This document shows, in pieces, positions 1 to 7,644 of a DNA stretch of 42,901 nt. Source of the stretch: Nocardioides sp. ChNu-153 (GTDB lineage Bacteria > Actinomycetota > Actinomycetes > Propionibacteriales > Nocardioidaceae). The stretch is taken from positions 1 to 42,901 of the forward strand of contig NZ_JADEVT010000021.1 in the NCBI RefSeq assembly GCF_030466625.1. The letters run 5' to 3'. The position numbers and the translations under genes are program-made. Each line of letters begins with the position of its first letter. Position 1 is the stretch's first letter. Under the pieces are notes generated by a model. The model did no database searches. It was not told where the DNA came from and saw nothing but the letters and a program-made list of their open reading frames with translations.

Positions 1-1
1 C

Positions 2-250
2 GCCCCGACGCCGGGCGCGGGGCGGTCCGCCGCGCGGGCGCGCGACGCGGCGGTCGCCGCGCTCGCGCTCGGCGCCGTCGGGGCGGCGCTGGTGCTGGTG
101 GCGCACGGCTCGGCGCAGCAGGCCGTGCGGTCCACGGGCTCCGTGGTGCTCGAGCTCGTGGGCTACGGCGCGCTCGTGGCCGCCGCGCTCGTGCTCGTGG
201 TCGGGCTCCTGCGGGCGTTCGCCCGGCCCGCGCCCCCGTCGCAGGAGTGA
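2..250 (+). CDS. C-terminal part of a membrane protein (5' end outside window)
   Basis: Only the last 82 codons are present; the frame is open from the window edge to the TGA at 248-250. The visible part has two hydrophobic stretches, about residues 18-33 and 50-70 of the fragment (AALALGAVGAALVLVAHG and a VAAALVLVVGLL segment). They are separated by a short polar loop, and a basic/proline tail follows. This suggests an integral membrane protein with a cytoplasmic C-terminus. No family can be named from this fragment. It converges on the gntR gene, with a GC hairpin between the two. Confidence 0.6.
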   Translation, partial: APTPGAGRSAARARDAAVAALALGAVGAALVLVAHGSAQQAVRSTGSVVLELVGYGALVAAALVLVVGLLRAFARPAPPSQE

Positions 251-264
251 CCCGGCCGCGCCGG

Positions 265-279
265 GGCCGGGGCCCGGCC
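265..279. terminator. GC hairpin between convergent genes
   Basis: GGCCGG (265-270) and CCGGCC (274-279) form a perfect 6-bp stem with a 3-nt loop in the 42-nt gap between the convergent membrane-protein and gntR genes. There is no T-tract, as is common for actinobacterial terminators, so function is inferred from position. Confidence 0.35.
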
Positions 280-292
280 CATCACCGGGCCG

Positions 293-1081
293 TCAGCGGT
301 CGCCGGGGCCCGCCTGCTCGGCGAGGGTCTGCTGGGCCTCCTGCGCCTCGGTGATGATGCGGCGCATGGCGTCCTCGGCGGCCGCCGGCTCTCCCCGGCG
401 CACGGCCCGGGCGACCTCGGCGTGCCATTCGATGGCGTCGGGATTCGGGTCGGCCGGCATCAGGTGGTGGTGGGTGCGCCCGGCGAGAACCTCGCCGACG
501 ACGTCGGCGAGCGCGGCGTACATCTCGTTCCCCGACGCCGCCAGCATCGTCGTGTGGAACACCTGGTCGGCCGCCAGGTACGCGTCGAGGTCCCGCGCCC
601 GCGCGTGCACCGTCATGTCGGACACGGCCGAGGCCATCCGTGCCGCCTGCTCGGCGGTGGCGCGCTGGGCGGCCAGTGCCGCGGCGGCCGGTTCGAAGCC
701 CGCCCGGAGCTCGCTGAGCGACCGCAGCTGGGCGTCGCGCTCGGCCCCGTCGAGGCGCCAGCGGATCAGCCGCGGGTCGAAGACGTTCCACGCCGCGCGC
801 TCGCTGACGGTGATGCCGACGCGCCGCCGCGACGTCACCAGCCCCATGGCGCCGAGCACCTGCACCGCCTCGCGCGACACCGAGCGGGAGACGCCGTACG
901 TCGCGTCGACGCCCTCGAGCGTCAGCACGGTGCCCGGCGGCAGGTCGCCGGCCACGATGCGGTGGCCCAGCGCGTCCAGCACGTCCTCGCGGCGACGGCC
1001 GGCGCCGGTGGACGGGGTGGTGGACGGGGTCGACGGGGTGGGGGACGGGGTGACCGACGGGGCGCCCGGGGGGTTCGGCAC
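293..1081 (-). CDS. GntR/FadR-family transcriptional regulator, probably of gluconate use
   Basis: The protein has 262 aa. Residues 1-28 are a Pro/Thr/Ser-rich tail with repeated TPST units. Residues about 30-95 form a GntR winged helix, and about 115-255 an all-helical FCD ligand domain. D172, H176 and H220 match the metal-binding positions usual for FCD domains. The GTG start at 1081 has a strong GAGGAGG ribosome site 6 nt upstream. It is transcribed divergently from gntK-gntP, the classic arrangement for a regulator of gluconate uptake and phosphorylation, so it probably represses gntKP and itself in the absence of gluconate. Function is inferred from context; the family assignment is firm. 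Confidence 0.85.
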   Translation of the reverse strand: MPNPPGAPSVTPSPTPSTPSTTPSTGAGRRREDVLDALGHRIVAGDLPPGTVLTLEGVDATYGVSRSVSREAVQVLGAMGLVTSRRRVGITVSERAAWNVFDPRLIRWRLDGAERDAQLRSLSELRAGFEPAAAALAAQRATAEQAARMASAVSDMTVHARARDLDAYLAADQVFHTTMLAASGNEMYAALADVVGEVLAGRTHHHLMPADPNPDAIEWHAEVARAVRRGEPAAAEDAMRRIITEAQEAQQTLAEQAGPGDR

Positions 1082-1224
1082 CAGCGCCTCCTCGCAAAGA
1101 TCAGATTTATTCGCGTAACGGGGTTGTAAACGGCAGACGAATCATCGCACACTGTCCGGGCCCCGATGTGATGCCGCGCACAGCACGTGCGGGACGCCCG
1201 GGCGCCTGGACGAGGGAGCCGCCG
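1082..1224. promoter_or_regulatory. Divergent promoter/operator region of the gluconate regulator and gntKP
   Basis: This 143-nt gap contains the only clearly AT-richer island in the first 5 kb (about 1097-1150). On the minus strand, TTTACA (about 1124-1129) followed 16-17 nt later by a TAAATC-like hexamer is a plausible promoter for the regulator. On the plus strand, TTGTAA (about 1123) with CACACT 18 nt on is plausible for gntK. I see no convincing symmetric operator, so the binding site is not assigned. Confidence 0.35.
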
Positions 1225-1833
1225 ATGACCGATCCGACCCGCCCGGGGCCCCGGCCCCTCGTCGTCGTCATGGGGGTGTCCGGCTCCGGCAAGTCCACCG
1301 TCGGAGCGGCGCTCGCCCAGCGCCTCCGCGTGCCGTTCGGCGACGCGGACGACTTCCACCCGCCGGCCAACATCGCCAAGATGTCCGCCGGCCACGCCCT
1401 CGACGACGCCGACCGCGAGCCGTGGCTCGAGGCCATCGGCGCCTGGCTCGCCGAGCGCGCCGAGGCCCGCGGCGGCGTCGTGACCTGCTCCGCCCTCAAG
1501 CGCGCCTACCGCGACCGCATCCGGGCGAGCGCCCCCACCGCCGTGTTCGTGCACCTGGCCGGCTCGCGCGAGGTCATCGCGGCGCGCCAGGCCAGCCGCC
1601 CCGGCCACTTCATGCCCGCCTCGCTGCTCGACTCCCAGTTCGCGACGCTCGAGGACCTCGAGCCCGACGAGACCGGCTTCGTCGTCGACGTCCGCCTCTC
1701 CGTCGACGACCTCGTGGACGCCGCGGCGGCGCGGCTCGCCGTACCCTCCGCCGACCCCACCCCCGACCCCACCCCCGACCCCACCCTCGACCCCGCGGGC
1801 CACCCCGCCGACGACCAGGAGCTGGACCGATGA
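1225..1833 (+). CDS. gntK: Gluconokinase
   Basis: The protein has 202 aa. It phosphorylates D-gluconate with ATP to 6-phosphogluconate, feeding the pentose phosphate/Entner-Doudoroff routes. The P-loop GVSGSGKST lies at residues 17-25, followed by GDADDFHP and NIAKMSAG, both characteristic of the gluconokinase (GntK/IdnK) family. The ATG at 1225 is preferred over an in-frame ATG at 1168 because GAGGGAG stands just before it and the P-loop then sits at the usual distance. The last ~35 residues are an extra tail with PTPDPTPDPTLDP, encoded by a short tandem repeat (about 1755-1797). The stop overlaps the gntP start (ATGA), so the two genes are translationally coupled. Confidence 0.92.
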   Translation: MTDPTRPGPRPLVVVMGVSGSGKSTVGAALAQRLRVPFGDADDFHPPANIAKMSAGHALDDADREPWLEAIGAWLAERAEARGGVVTCSALKRAYRDRIRASAPTAVFVHLAGSREVIAARQASRPGHFMPASLLDSQFATLEDLEPDETGFVVDVRLSVDDLVDAAAARLAVPSADPTPDPTPDPTLDPAGHPADDQELDR

Positions 1834-3332
1834 CCACCCTCCCCGTGCCCTCGACCGAGGGCCTGCTGGCGGCGGTGCGCCCGCTGGCCACCGGCGACCT
1901 CGTGCAGCCCGTCAACGGCGGCGCCCAGCTCGTGATCGGCGGTCTCGCCGGCATCGCCGTCGTCGTGGTGCTCGTGGCCGTCGCCAAGCTGCACCCGTTC
2001 CTGGCCCTCGTGCTCGGCGGGTTCACCGTCGGCGCGATCGCGGTCGTCGGCTCCGACGCGGAGGTCGACGGCGAGGCCTACGACTTCCAGCACGTCGTGA
2101 CCGTGTTCAGCACGGGCTTCGGCAACACCACCGCCAGCGTCGGCCTGCTCATCGCGCTCGGCGCCATGTTCGCCAAGCTGCTCGCCGACTCCGGCGGCGC
2201 CGACCAGGTCGTCGACACGATCGTGGGCCGGGCCTCGCCGCGGGCGCTGCCGTGGGCGATGGCGGGCGTCGGTGCCCTCATCGGCCTGCCGATGTTCTTC
2301 GAGATCGGGCTCGTGCTGCTGATGCCCGTCATCTACCTCGTCGCCCGGCGCGCCCAGATCTCGCTCGTCGCGATCGGCATCCCGACGCTGGCCGGCCTGT
2401 CCGCGATGCACGCCCTCGTGCCGCCGCACCCCGGCCCGCTGCTGGCCATCGACAACCTCGGCGCCGACCTCGGCGTCACCCTCGGCCTCGGCGTCCTGCT
2501 GGCCATCCCGGTCGTCATCGTCGCCGGCCCGCTCTTCGGCATCCTGGCCGCCCGCTGGGTGCCGGTGGCCGCGCCGAGCGACGCCGACTCGCCCGTCTCG
2601 GTCGGCGGCCGCTCCGGCGGCGTCACCGGCGGCGGTGACCCGGGGGAGGCTGACGGCGGCGTGCGCCGGCCCGGCTTCGCGACGACGGTCGCCACCGTGC
2701 TGCTGCCCGTGATCCTGATGATGGGCAAGGCCCTGGCCGACGTGCTGCTGGAGGAGGGCAACGGCGTGCGCACCGTGCTCGACCTGCTGGGCACCCCGTT
2801 CGTCGCCCTGCTCCTCGCCGTGCTCGTGGCCATGTGGACCTTCGGCTTCGGGCTGGGCTGGAGCGCGGGGGAGGTCGGCAGGAGCGTCGAGAGCTCGCTG
2901 CCCGGCGTGGCCGGCATCCTGCTCATCGTGGCCGCCGGCGGCGGGTTCAAGGAGGTGCTGGTCTCGACCGGCATCGGCACCCTGCTGGCCGAGTGGGCGC
3001 AGGACGCGAACGTGTCGGTGATGCTGCTCGCCTGGGTGCTCGCCGTGCTCATCCGCCTGGCGACCGGGTCGGCGACCATCGCGACGGTCACGGCCTCCTC
3101 GCTGATGGCCGGCCTGGTCGACGGGCTCAGCTCCGGCGAGGTCTCCCTCATGGTGCTGGCGATCGGCTCGGGCTCGGTGTTCTTCTCGCACCTCAACGAC
3201 GCGGGGTTCTGGCTGGTGAAGGAGTACTTCCGCCTCGACGTGCCCCAGACCATCAAGACCTGGTCGGCGATGGAGACCGTCCTGTCGGTCACCGGTCTCG
3301 TGCTGGTGCTCGGGCTCGACCTGGTGATCTAG
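1830..3332 (+). CDS. gntP: Gluconate:H+ symporter, GntP family
   Basis: The protein has 500 aa with many hydrophobic segments spread over the whole length, the size expected of inner-membrane GntP permeases (about 440-480) plus a polar insert around residues 248-280. Conserved family stretches include GNTTASVGLLIALGAMFAKL, the PHPGP motif in a loop (MHALVPPHPGPL), the GSATIA segment and the C-terminal HLNDAGFW. The start overlaps gntK by ATGA. It imports gluconate for the kinase encoded just upstream. The stop codon overlaps that of the convergent mug gene. Confidence 0.92.
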   Translation: MTTLPVPSTEGLLAAVRPLATGDLVQPVNGGAQLVIGGLAGIAVVVVLVAVAKLHPFLALVLGGFTVGAIAVVGSDAEVDGEAYDFQHVVTVFSTGFGNTTASVGLLIALGAMFAKLLADSGGADQVVDTIVGRASPRALPWAMAGVGALIGLPMFFEIGLVLLMPVIYLVARRAQISLVAIGIPTLAGLSAMHALVPPHPGPLLAIDNLGADLGVTLGLGVLLAIPVVIVAGPLFGILAARWVPVAAPSDADSPVSVGGRSGGVTGGGDPGEADGGVRRPGFATTVATVLLPVILMMGKALADVLLEEGNGVRTVLDLLGTPFVALLLAVLVAMWTFGFGLGWSAGEVGRSVESSLPGVAGILLIVAAGGGFKEVLVSTGIGTLLAEWAQDANVSVMLLAWVLAVLIRLATGSATIATVTASSLMAGLVDGLSSGEVSLMVLAIGSGSVFFSHLNDAGFWLVKEYFRLDVPQTIKTWSAMETVLSVTGLVLVLGLDLVI

Positions 3333-3973
3333 GCGGGGTCCCCGGGCTGCCCGGGCTGCGGGGTCTCGTCGCCCACGACCCCGGCGACCCCCGCGGCCCG
3401 GGCGGCCTCGCCGTACGCCACCGCGAGGCTCGCGACCGTCTCGTGCGCGTTGAGCCCGCTGGGGTTCGGCACGACCCACACCTCGCTGGTGCCCCACGGC
3501 TCGGGCTGCCGCCCGGCGACGGCCTTGGGCAGCCCGAACGCGCCCCGGTACGCCGTGATCCCCGCGACCGCGACGACCCGCGGGCGTCGCTCCTCGACGA
3601 GCACGCGCAGGCGCGCCCCGCCCGCACGCAGCTCGTCGCCGGTCAGCTCGTCGGCCCGGGCGCTGGCGCGGCGCACCACGTTCGTGATGCCGATGCCCCG
3701 CTCGCGCAGGTGGGCCCGGTCGGCGTCGCTCATGCCGTCGGCCGGGTCGATGGGCCGCGTGATGATCCCGGCCCGCAGCAGCGCCGGGTAGAACCGGTTG
3801 ACCGGGTGCGCGAAGTGCGTCTGCGTGGCCGCGGTCCACAACCCGGGGTTGATGCCGACGAACAGCAGCCGCAGCGGCGGGTCGCCCGGCCCGGGCAACA
3901 GGTCGGGCACCGTGGCGCCGTTGAACGACTCCAGCTCGGCGCGGGTGAACCGGGTACGGCGGGGCGGCGGCAC
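3329..3973 (-). CDS. mug: G/T(U)-mismatch-specific uracil-DNA glycosylase, Mug family
   Basis: The protein has 214 aa. It removes uracil or thymine from G:U/G:T mismatches as the first step of base excision repair. The glycosylase signatures are FVGINPGL near residue 35 and NPSGLNAH near residue 165. The GTG at 3973 was chosen because upstream sequence is proline/arginine filler antisense to the next gene, and because CAGGCT lies 6 nt upstream of it as a weak -10-like element. The stop (3329-3331) overlaps the stop of convergent gntP (3330-3332), leaving no room for an intergenic terminator. It is unrelated to gluconate use. Confidence 0.85.
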   Translation of the reverse strand: MPPPRRTRFTRAELESFNGATVPDLLPGPGDPPLRLLFVGINPGLWTAATQTHFAHPVNRFYPALLRAGIITRPIDPADGMSDADRAHLRERGIGITNVVRRASARADELTGDELRAGGARLRVLVEERRPRVVAVAGITAYRGAFGLPKAVAGRQPEPWGTSEVWVVPNPSGLNAHETVASLAVAYGEAARAAGVAGVVGDETPQPGQPGDPA

Positions 3974-4039
3974 CCGGCGAGCCTGCCACACCGCGCCACC
4001 GCCGGTTTGCGCCGACCGCGCCCGGGGAGGGTCGGCGTC

Positions 4040-4660
4040 GTGACCACTCCCCACGCCGCCTTCGCCACGCCGTACCCGCCGTCGGAGGAGACGTTCGCCG
4101 GCTCCCTCATGCTCCAGGTGGCCCGCGGCGTCGAGGACCTCGACGACCTCCGCGACCAGGTGGAGGACCTCGTCGAGCACGACGACTTCTCCGCCGTCCA
4201 CCCCGACGACCCGGTGCCGACCCTCGAGGAGGCCCACGCCCTGCTCGACCAGGTCGTCGCCGCCCACGACGCGGTGGTGACGGAGCCCTCGCCGAGCGCG
4301 CTCGCCCTCGAGCGGGCGCTGGCCGCGCTGCCGGGCCGGGGGATCGCGGTGTCGGTCGGTGAGGGGTTCGACGCGGGCGAGGCCGCGCGGGAGGGGTACG
4401 CCGCCGCGCGCGAGCTGCCCGGTGCCGTCGGCTACGTCTACTGCCACCTGCAGGACCTCGACCGCGTGGTGCTGACCGGCCGGCTGCTGCTGGGCTTCAG
4501 CGGCATGTCGGGCCGGCTCGACGACGAGGCCGCGGCGGTCGGGCGGACCGTCGTCGAGGTGCTCACCGACGCCGGGCTCCCGGTCGCGTGGGACGGCGAC
4601 CCCGGCGCCCGCGTCCTCGTCGACCCGGTGCGCTGGGAACGCCCCTTCGGCACGCGCTGA
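4040..4660 (+). CDS. Conserved protein of unknown function, possibly DUF6891-like
   Basis: The protein has 206 aa, acidic and soluble, with no signal peptide. The GTG start at 4040 is supported by GGGGAGG (4023-4029). A central stretch (VGYVYCHLQDLDRVV, then LLLGFSG) and the C-terminal WDGD-x-ARVLV pattern recall DUF6891 proteins of actinobacteria. That is from memory, so it stays tentative. No catalytic motif is recognised. It diverges from mug and converges on nei across a tandem-repeat spacer. Confidence 0.6.
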   Translation: MTTPHAAFATPYPPSEETFAGSLMLQVARGVEDLDDLRDQVEDLVEHDDFSAVHPDDPVPTLEEAHALLDQVVAAHDAVVTEPSPSALALERALAALPGRGIAVSVGEGFDAGEAAREGYAAARELPGAVGYVYCHLQDLDRVVLTGRLLLGFSGMSGRLDDEAAAVGRTVVEVLTDAGLPVAWDGDPGARVLVDPVRWERPFGTR

Positions 4661-4663
4661 CAC

Positions 4664-4725
4664 GGGCCTGGTCCTGCGGCGGGCCTGGTCCTGCGGCGGG
4701 CCTGGTCCTCAGCGGGCCTGGTCCT
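4664..4725. repeat. Four copies of a 12-bp core (GGGCCTGGTCCT) at 16-17 bp spacing
   Basis: GGGCCTGGTCCT occurs at 4664, 4681, 4698 and 4714. The third copy contains the nei stop codon (complement of 4709-4711), so the array forms the 3' junction between nei and the unknown gene at 4040-4660. Replication slippage is the likely origin. Confidence 0.85.
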
Positions 4726-5569
4726 CCCAGCGGCCGGCGCCCACCACGCGGTGCGGGAGCCGGCCCTCCGGCCCCGGGCCGGGCTGGCAGCGGGGGCACC
4801 ACCAGGTACGGCGGTTCGCGGCGTCGTTCGCGAGCTCGGCCGCCACCTGCACGGTCGTGCCGCACCGCAGGCACGGGCGCCCGGCGCGGCCGACGACCCA
4901 GTGGCTCTCGCCGCGGCGGCTGCTGCCGGTGGTGACCTGGTAGGCCCCGGGCGCGGTGACCGAGTGCCGCAGGGCGGTGGCGGCGCGGGCCACGAGAACG
5001 GGCAGGTCGACCTCGCCCACCGGCGTCCACGGGCTGCGCCCGACGAGGAACGCGAGCTCGTTCACCCACAGGTTGCCGAGCCCGGCCAGGAGGGTCTGGT
5101 CGAGCAGTGCCGAGACGAGCGGGGTCGCGGGCCGGGTGAGCAGGCGCCGCACGGCCTCGTCGGGGTCCCAGTCCGCGCGCAGCGGGTCGGGGCCCAGGTG
5201 GCCCACCACCGCGCGCTCGTCCGACGTCGCCACCAGGTCGAGGTCGTGCAGCTTCTGGCCCCAGGCCGTGGGTCCCTCGGTCGTCGCGAGCACCACCCGT
5301 ACGTCGGGCTGCACCCGCCGCGGCAGCTGCTTGCCGGCGCCCGTCACGGTCCAGCTGCCGTCCATGCGCAGGTGGGAGTGGAGCGTCACGTCGCCGGAGA
5401 ACCGGGTGAGCAGGTGCTTGCCGTGGGTGGCGTGCTCGAGCACCGTGCGCCCGGCCAGGTCGCGGGTCGCGAGCCGCGGCACGCGGAAGTCGCTGCGGGC
5501 CAGCGTGCGCCCCTGCAGCGACCGGTCGAGCCGGCGCGCGAGCAGGTGGACGCTGTCTCCCTCGGGCAC
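4709..5569 (-). CDS. nei: Fpg/Nei-family DNA glycosylase (endonuclease VIII-like)
   Basis: The protein has 286 aa. It is a bifunctional base-excision enzyme for oxidised pyrimidines, with lyase activity. After Met removal the catalytic Pro2-Glu3 begin PEGDSV, and K51 in THGKHLL matches the conserved lysine. The helix-two-turn-helix LAGLGNLWVNE is at about 161-171. A C-terminal zinc finger uses C233, C236, C258 and C261. The start is PEGD-defined: GTG at 5569, preceded by TACCGT and a 7-nt spacer, so it is probably leaderless. The C-terminus ends inside a short tandem repeat. PEGDSV/T points to the Nei (Nei2) branch rather than Fpg. Confidence 0.88.
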   Translation of the reverse strand: MPEGDSVHLLARRLDRSLQGRTLARSDFRVPRLATRDLAGRTVLEHATHGKHLLTRFSGDVTLHSHLRMDGSWTVTGAGKQLPRRVQPDVRVVLATTEGPTAWGQKLHDLDLVATSDERAVVGHLGPDPLRADWDPDEAVRRLLTRPATPLVSALLDQTLLAGLGNLWVNELAFLVGRSPWTPVGEVDLPVLVARAATALRHSVTAPGAYQVTTGSSRRGESHWVVGRAGRPCLRCGTTVQVAAELANDAANRRTWWCPRCQPGPGPEGRLPHRVVGAGRWEDQAR

Positions 5570-5576
5570 GCCGTCG

Positions 5577-5602
5577 ACGGTAGCCGCCCGTGACAGATGT
5601 CA
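5577..5602 (-). promoter_or_regulatory. nei promoter with an adjacent small inverted repeat
   Basis: The complement of 5577-5582 reads TACCGT, 7 nt before the GTG of nei, the leaderless-promoter geometry. Just upstream, 5591-5602 is TGACA-GA-TGTCA, a 5-bp perfect inverted repeat in the -35/-10 spacer that could be an operator. There is no other evidence for a regulator. Confidence 0.4.
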
Positions 5603-5682
5603 TCCCCGACCCGTGACGACCGCTGCCGGACCGGTGACGGGGTGCACTGCCGCCGGGGCGCCAGCGGGCGGAGGGTGGAGCC

Positions 5683-6711
5683 ATGACCACCACACCGACG
5701 CCCGCGACCACGCCCGGGGAGGCAGCCGTGCGCAGCACCCCGACGTCCGACGACCCGTCCGACAACGCCATCACGGTGCGCGGCCTCGTGCGCCGCTACG
5801 GCCGCGGCGCCGACGCCTTCGAGGCGGTCCGCGGGCTCGACCTCGACGTGCGCCGCGGCTCGGTGACGGCCCTGCTGGGCACGAACGGGGCCGGCAAGAC
5901 CTCGACGCTCGAGGTCGTCGAGGGCCTGGCCCGCGCCACCGAGGGCGAGGTGCGGGTGCTGGGGCTCGACCCCGTCCGCGACCGCGCGGAGGTGCGCCGC
6001 CGTACCGGCGTGCTGCTGCAGAGCAGCGGCTTCTCCGGCGACCTCACCGTCGTCGAGACCGCGCGGATGTGGCACTCCACCCTCAGTGCGCCCCGCCCGG
6101 TCGACGAGGCCCTCGGGATGCTCGACCTCGCGGGCCGCGCCGACGTCAAGGTCCGCTCGCTGTCCGGCGGCGAGCGCCGGCGCCTCGACCTCGCCTGCAC
6201 CCTCATGGGCCGCCCCGAGCTGGTGCTCCTCGACGAGCCGACCACCGGCCTCGACCCCGAGAGCCGCCGCGAGGTGTGGCGCCTGGTGCGCGGGCTGCGG
6301 TCCGCGGGCGCGACGGTGGTCATCACGACGCACTACCTCGACGAGGCGGAGGCGCTCGCCGACCGGCTCGAGATCATGCACGCCGGGCGGATCGTGCGCA
6401 GCGGCACCGCCGGCGAGATCGCCGCAGGCCACCCCTCCACCATCACCTTCGACCGCCTCGAGCGGGCGCTGCCGGACCTGCCCGGCGGCCAGGTGGACCC
6501 CTCGTCGTACGGCGAGCCCCGCACCGTGCTGCACACCGTCGACCTCCAGGTCACCCTCACGGCCCTGCTCGACTGGGCACGGACCGAGGGCATCCGCCTC
6601 GACGCGCTCGACGCCCGCACCGCCAGCCTCGAGTCCGTCTTCCTCGCCATCGCGGACGGCGCCTCCACCACCGGCACCCCCGCCGCGACCGACCTCCCGA
6701 AGGGAGCCTGA
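5683..6711 (+). CDS. ABC transporter ATP-binding protein (ABC-2/drug-export type)
   Basis: The protein has 342 aa. Walker A GTNGAGKT is at residues 66-73, the signature LSGGERRR at about 162-169, and Walker B with D-loop LVLLDEPTTGLDPESRR follows. The switch histidine is in VVITTHYLDEAEALADR. The DrrA/CcmA-like layout and a C-terminal regulatory extension of ~110 residues are typical of antibiotic or lipid exporters. The ATG at 5683 has GGAGGGTGGAG directly upstream. The N-terminal 28 residues are a low-complexity Thr/Pro tail. It pairs with the permease that begins 2 nt after its stop. The substrate is unknown. Confidence 0.9.
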   Translation: MTTTPTPATTPGEAAVRSTPTSDDPSDNAITVRGLVRRYGRGADAFEAVRGLDLDVRRGSVTALLGTNGAGKTSTLEVVEGLARATEGEVRVLGLDPVRDRAEVRRRTGVLLQSSGFSGDLTVVETARMWHSTLSAPRPVDEALGMLDLAGRADVKVRSLSGGERRRLDLACTLMGRPELVLLDEPTTGLDPESRREVWRLVRGLRSAGATVVITTHYLDEAEALADRLEIMHAGRIVRSGTAGEIAAGHPSTITFDRLERALPDLPGGQVDPSSYGEPRTVLHTVDLQVTLTALLDWARTEGIRLDALDARTASLESVFLAIADGASTTGTPAATDLPKGA

Positions 6712-6713
6712 CC

Positions 6714-7535
6714 ATGTCCTCGACCACCCCGCTCGCGTCCCTCGACCTGACGCCGGCCCCGGCCGACGCCCCACGGGTCGGCCCGCTGCGCCGACTGGTC
6801 GGCCTGGCCCGCGCCAACGCGCTGCTGCTGACGCGCAACCGGATGACGCTGTCCTACGCCCTGCTGCTGCCCCTGCTGCCCCTCACCTTCCTGCTGGCGG
6901 GCGACCGCGGCGACACCACCGCCGGCACCACCGCGATGAGCAGCGTGCTGATGCTCGGCGCGCTCTTCCCGGTCTTCTACAACCTGCTCTCCCTCGTGGT
7001 GACCCGCCGCGACGAGCTCGTGCTCAAGCGGCTGCGCACCGGCGAGGCCCGCGACGGCGAGATCCTGCTCTCGATGGCGCTGCCGGGGGTCGTCGCCTTC
7101 GTGCTCATCTCGGCCGTCGCCACGGTCGCGCTGCTGGCCCTGGGCCAGCCGGCCCCCGCCAACCCCGTGGTCGCGATCGCCGCCGTCCTGCTGGGCGCCG
7201 CCGCCTTCGCCGGCCTCGCCTTCTGGACGGCCGCCTGGACCCGCAACGCCGAGGCCGCTCAGCTCACCTCGATGCCGGTCATCCTCATCGCCGTCGTCGG
7301 CAACCTGCGCGCCGTCTTCCCCGAGCGGCTGCAGCCGTTCGTCGACCTCACCCCCGGCGCCGCGCTCGACGCGCTCGCCCGCGCCGGCTGGTTCGGCCAG
7401 GACGTCGAGGGCGCGGAGCTGTCGTTCGCGGAGACCTTCACGACCGCCGCCGAGCCGCTGCTCGTGCTCGCCGCCTGGACCGCCCTGGCGGTCTGGCTCA
7501 CCCTGCGCACGATGCGCTGGGAGCCGCGGGCCTGA
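6714..7535 (+). CDS. ABC-2 type permease
   Basis: The protein has 273 aa with about six hydrophobic segments (near 45-62, 78-98, 122-145, 152-175, 185-200 and 243-262). This is the size of an ABC-2 membrane subunit that dimerises with the ATPase encoded immediately upstream. The conserved-looking region RRDELVLKRLRTGEARDGEILLS resembles the coupling helix of daunorubicin-type permeases. The ATG at 6714 is preceded by AGGGAG. Two GC hairpins follow the gene, so the operon probably ends here and the two-component genes downstream are separate. Confidence 0.88.
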   Translation: MSSTTPLASLDLTPAPADAPRVGPLRRLVGLARANALLLTRNRMTLSYALLLPLLPLTFLLAGDRGDTTAGTTAMSSVLMLGALFPVFYNLLSLVVTRRDELVLKRLRTGEARDGEILLSMALPGVVAFVLISAVATVALLALGQPAPANPVVAIAAVLLGAAAFAGLAFWTAAWTRNAEAAQLTSMPVILIAVVGNLRAVFPERLQPFVDLTPGAALDALARAGWFGQDVEGAELSFAETFTTAAEPLLVLAAWTALAVWLTLRTMRWEPRA

Positions 7536-7540
7536 GACCG

Positions 7541-7607
7541 GGCGGCGACCGCGGGTCGCCGCCCCGCCGCGGTGCCGGGCCTCCTCGGGGGAGGGGCCCG
7601 GCACCGC
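7541..7607 (+). terminator. Tandem double-hairpin terminator
   Basis: The first hairpin is GGCGGCGACC (7541-7550) with GGTCGCCGCC (7554-7563), a perfect 10-bp stem with a 3-nt loop. The second is GCGGTGCCGGGCC (7569-7581) with GGCCCGGCACCGC (7595-7607), a perfect 13-bp stem extended by CCTC/GAGG past one bulge, with a GGGG loop. Neither has a T-tract. They lie between the ABC operon and the kinase gene. Confidence 0.75.
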
Positions 7608-7644
7608 GTGCGTCGTGACGGACAGGTCGGGGAGGATGGACGCC

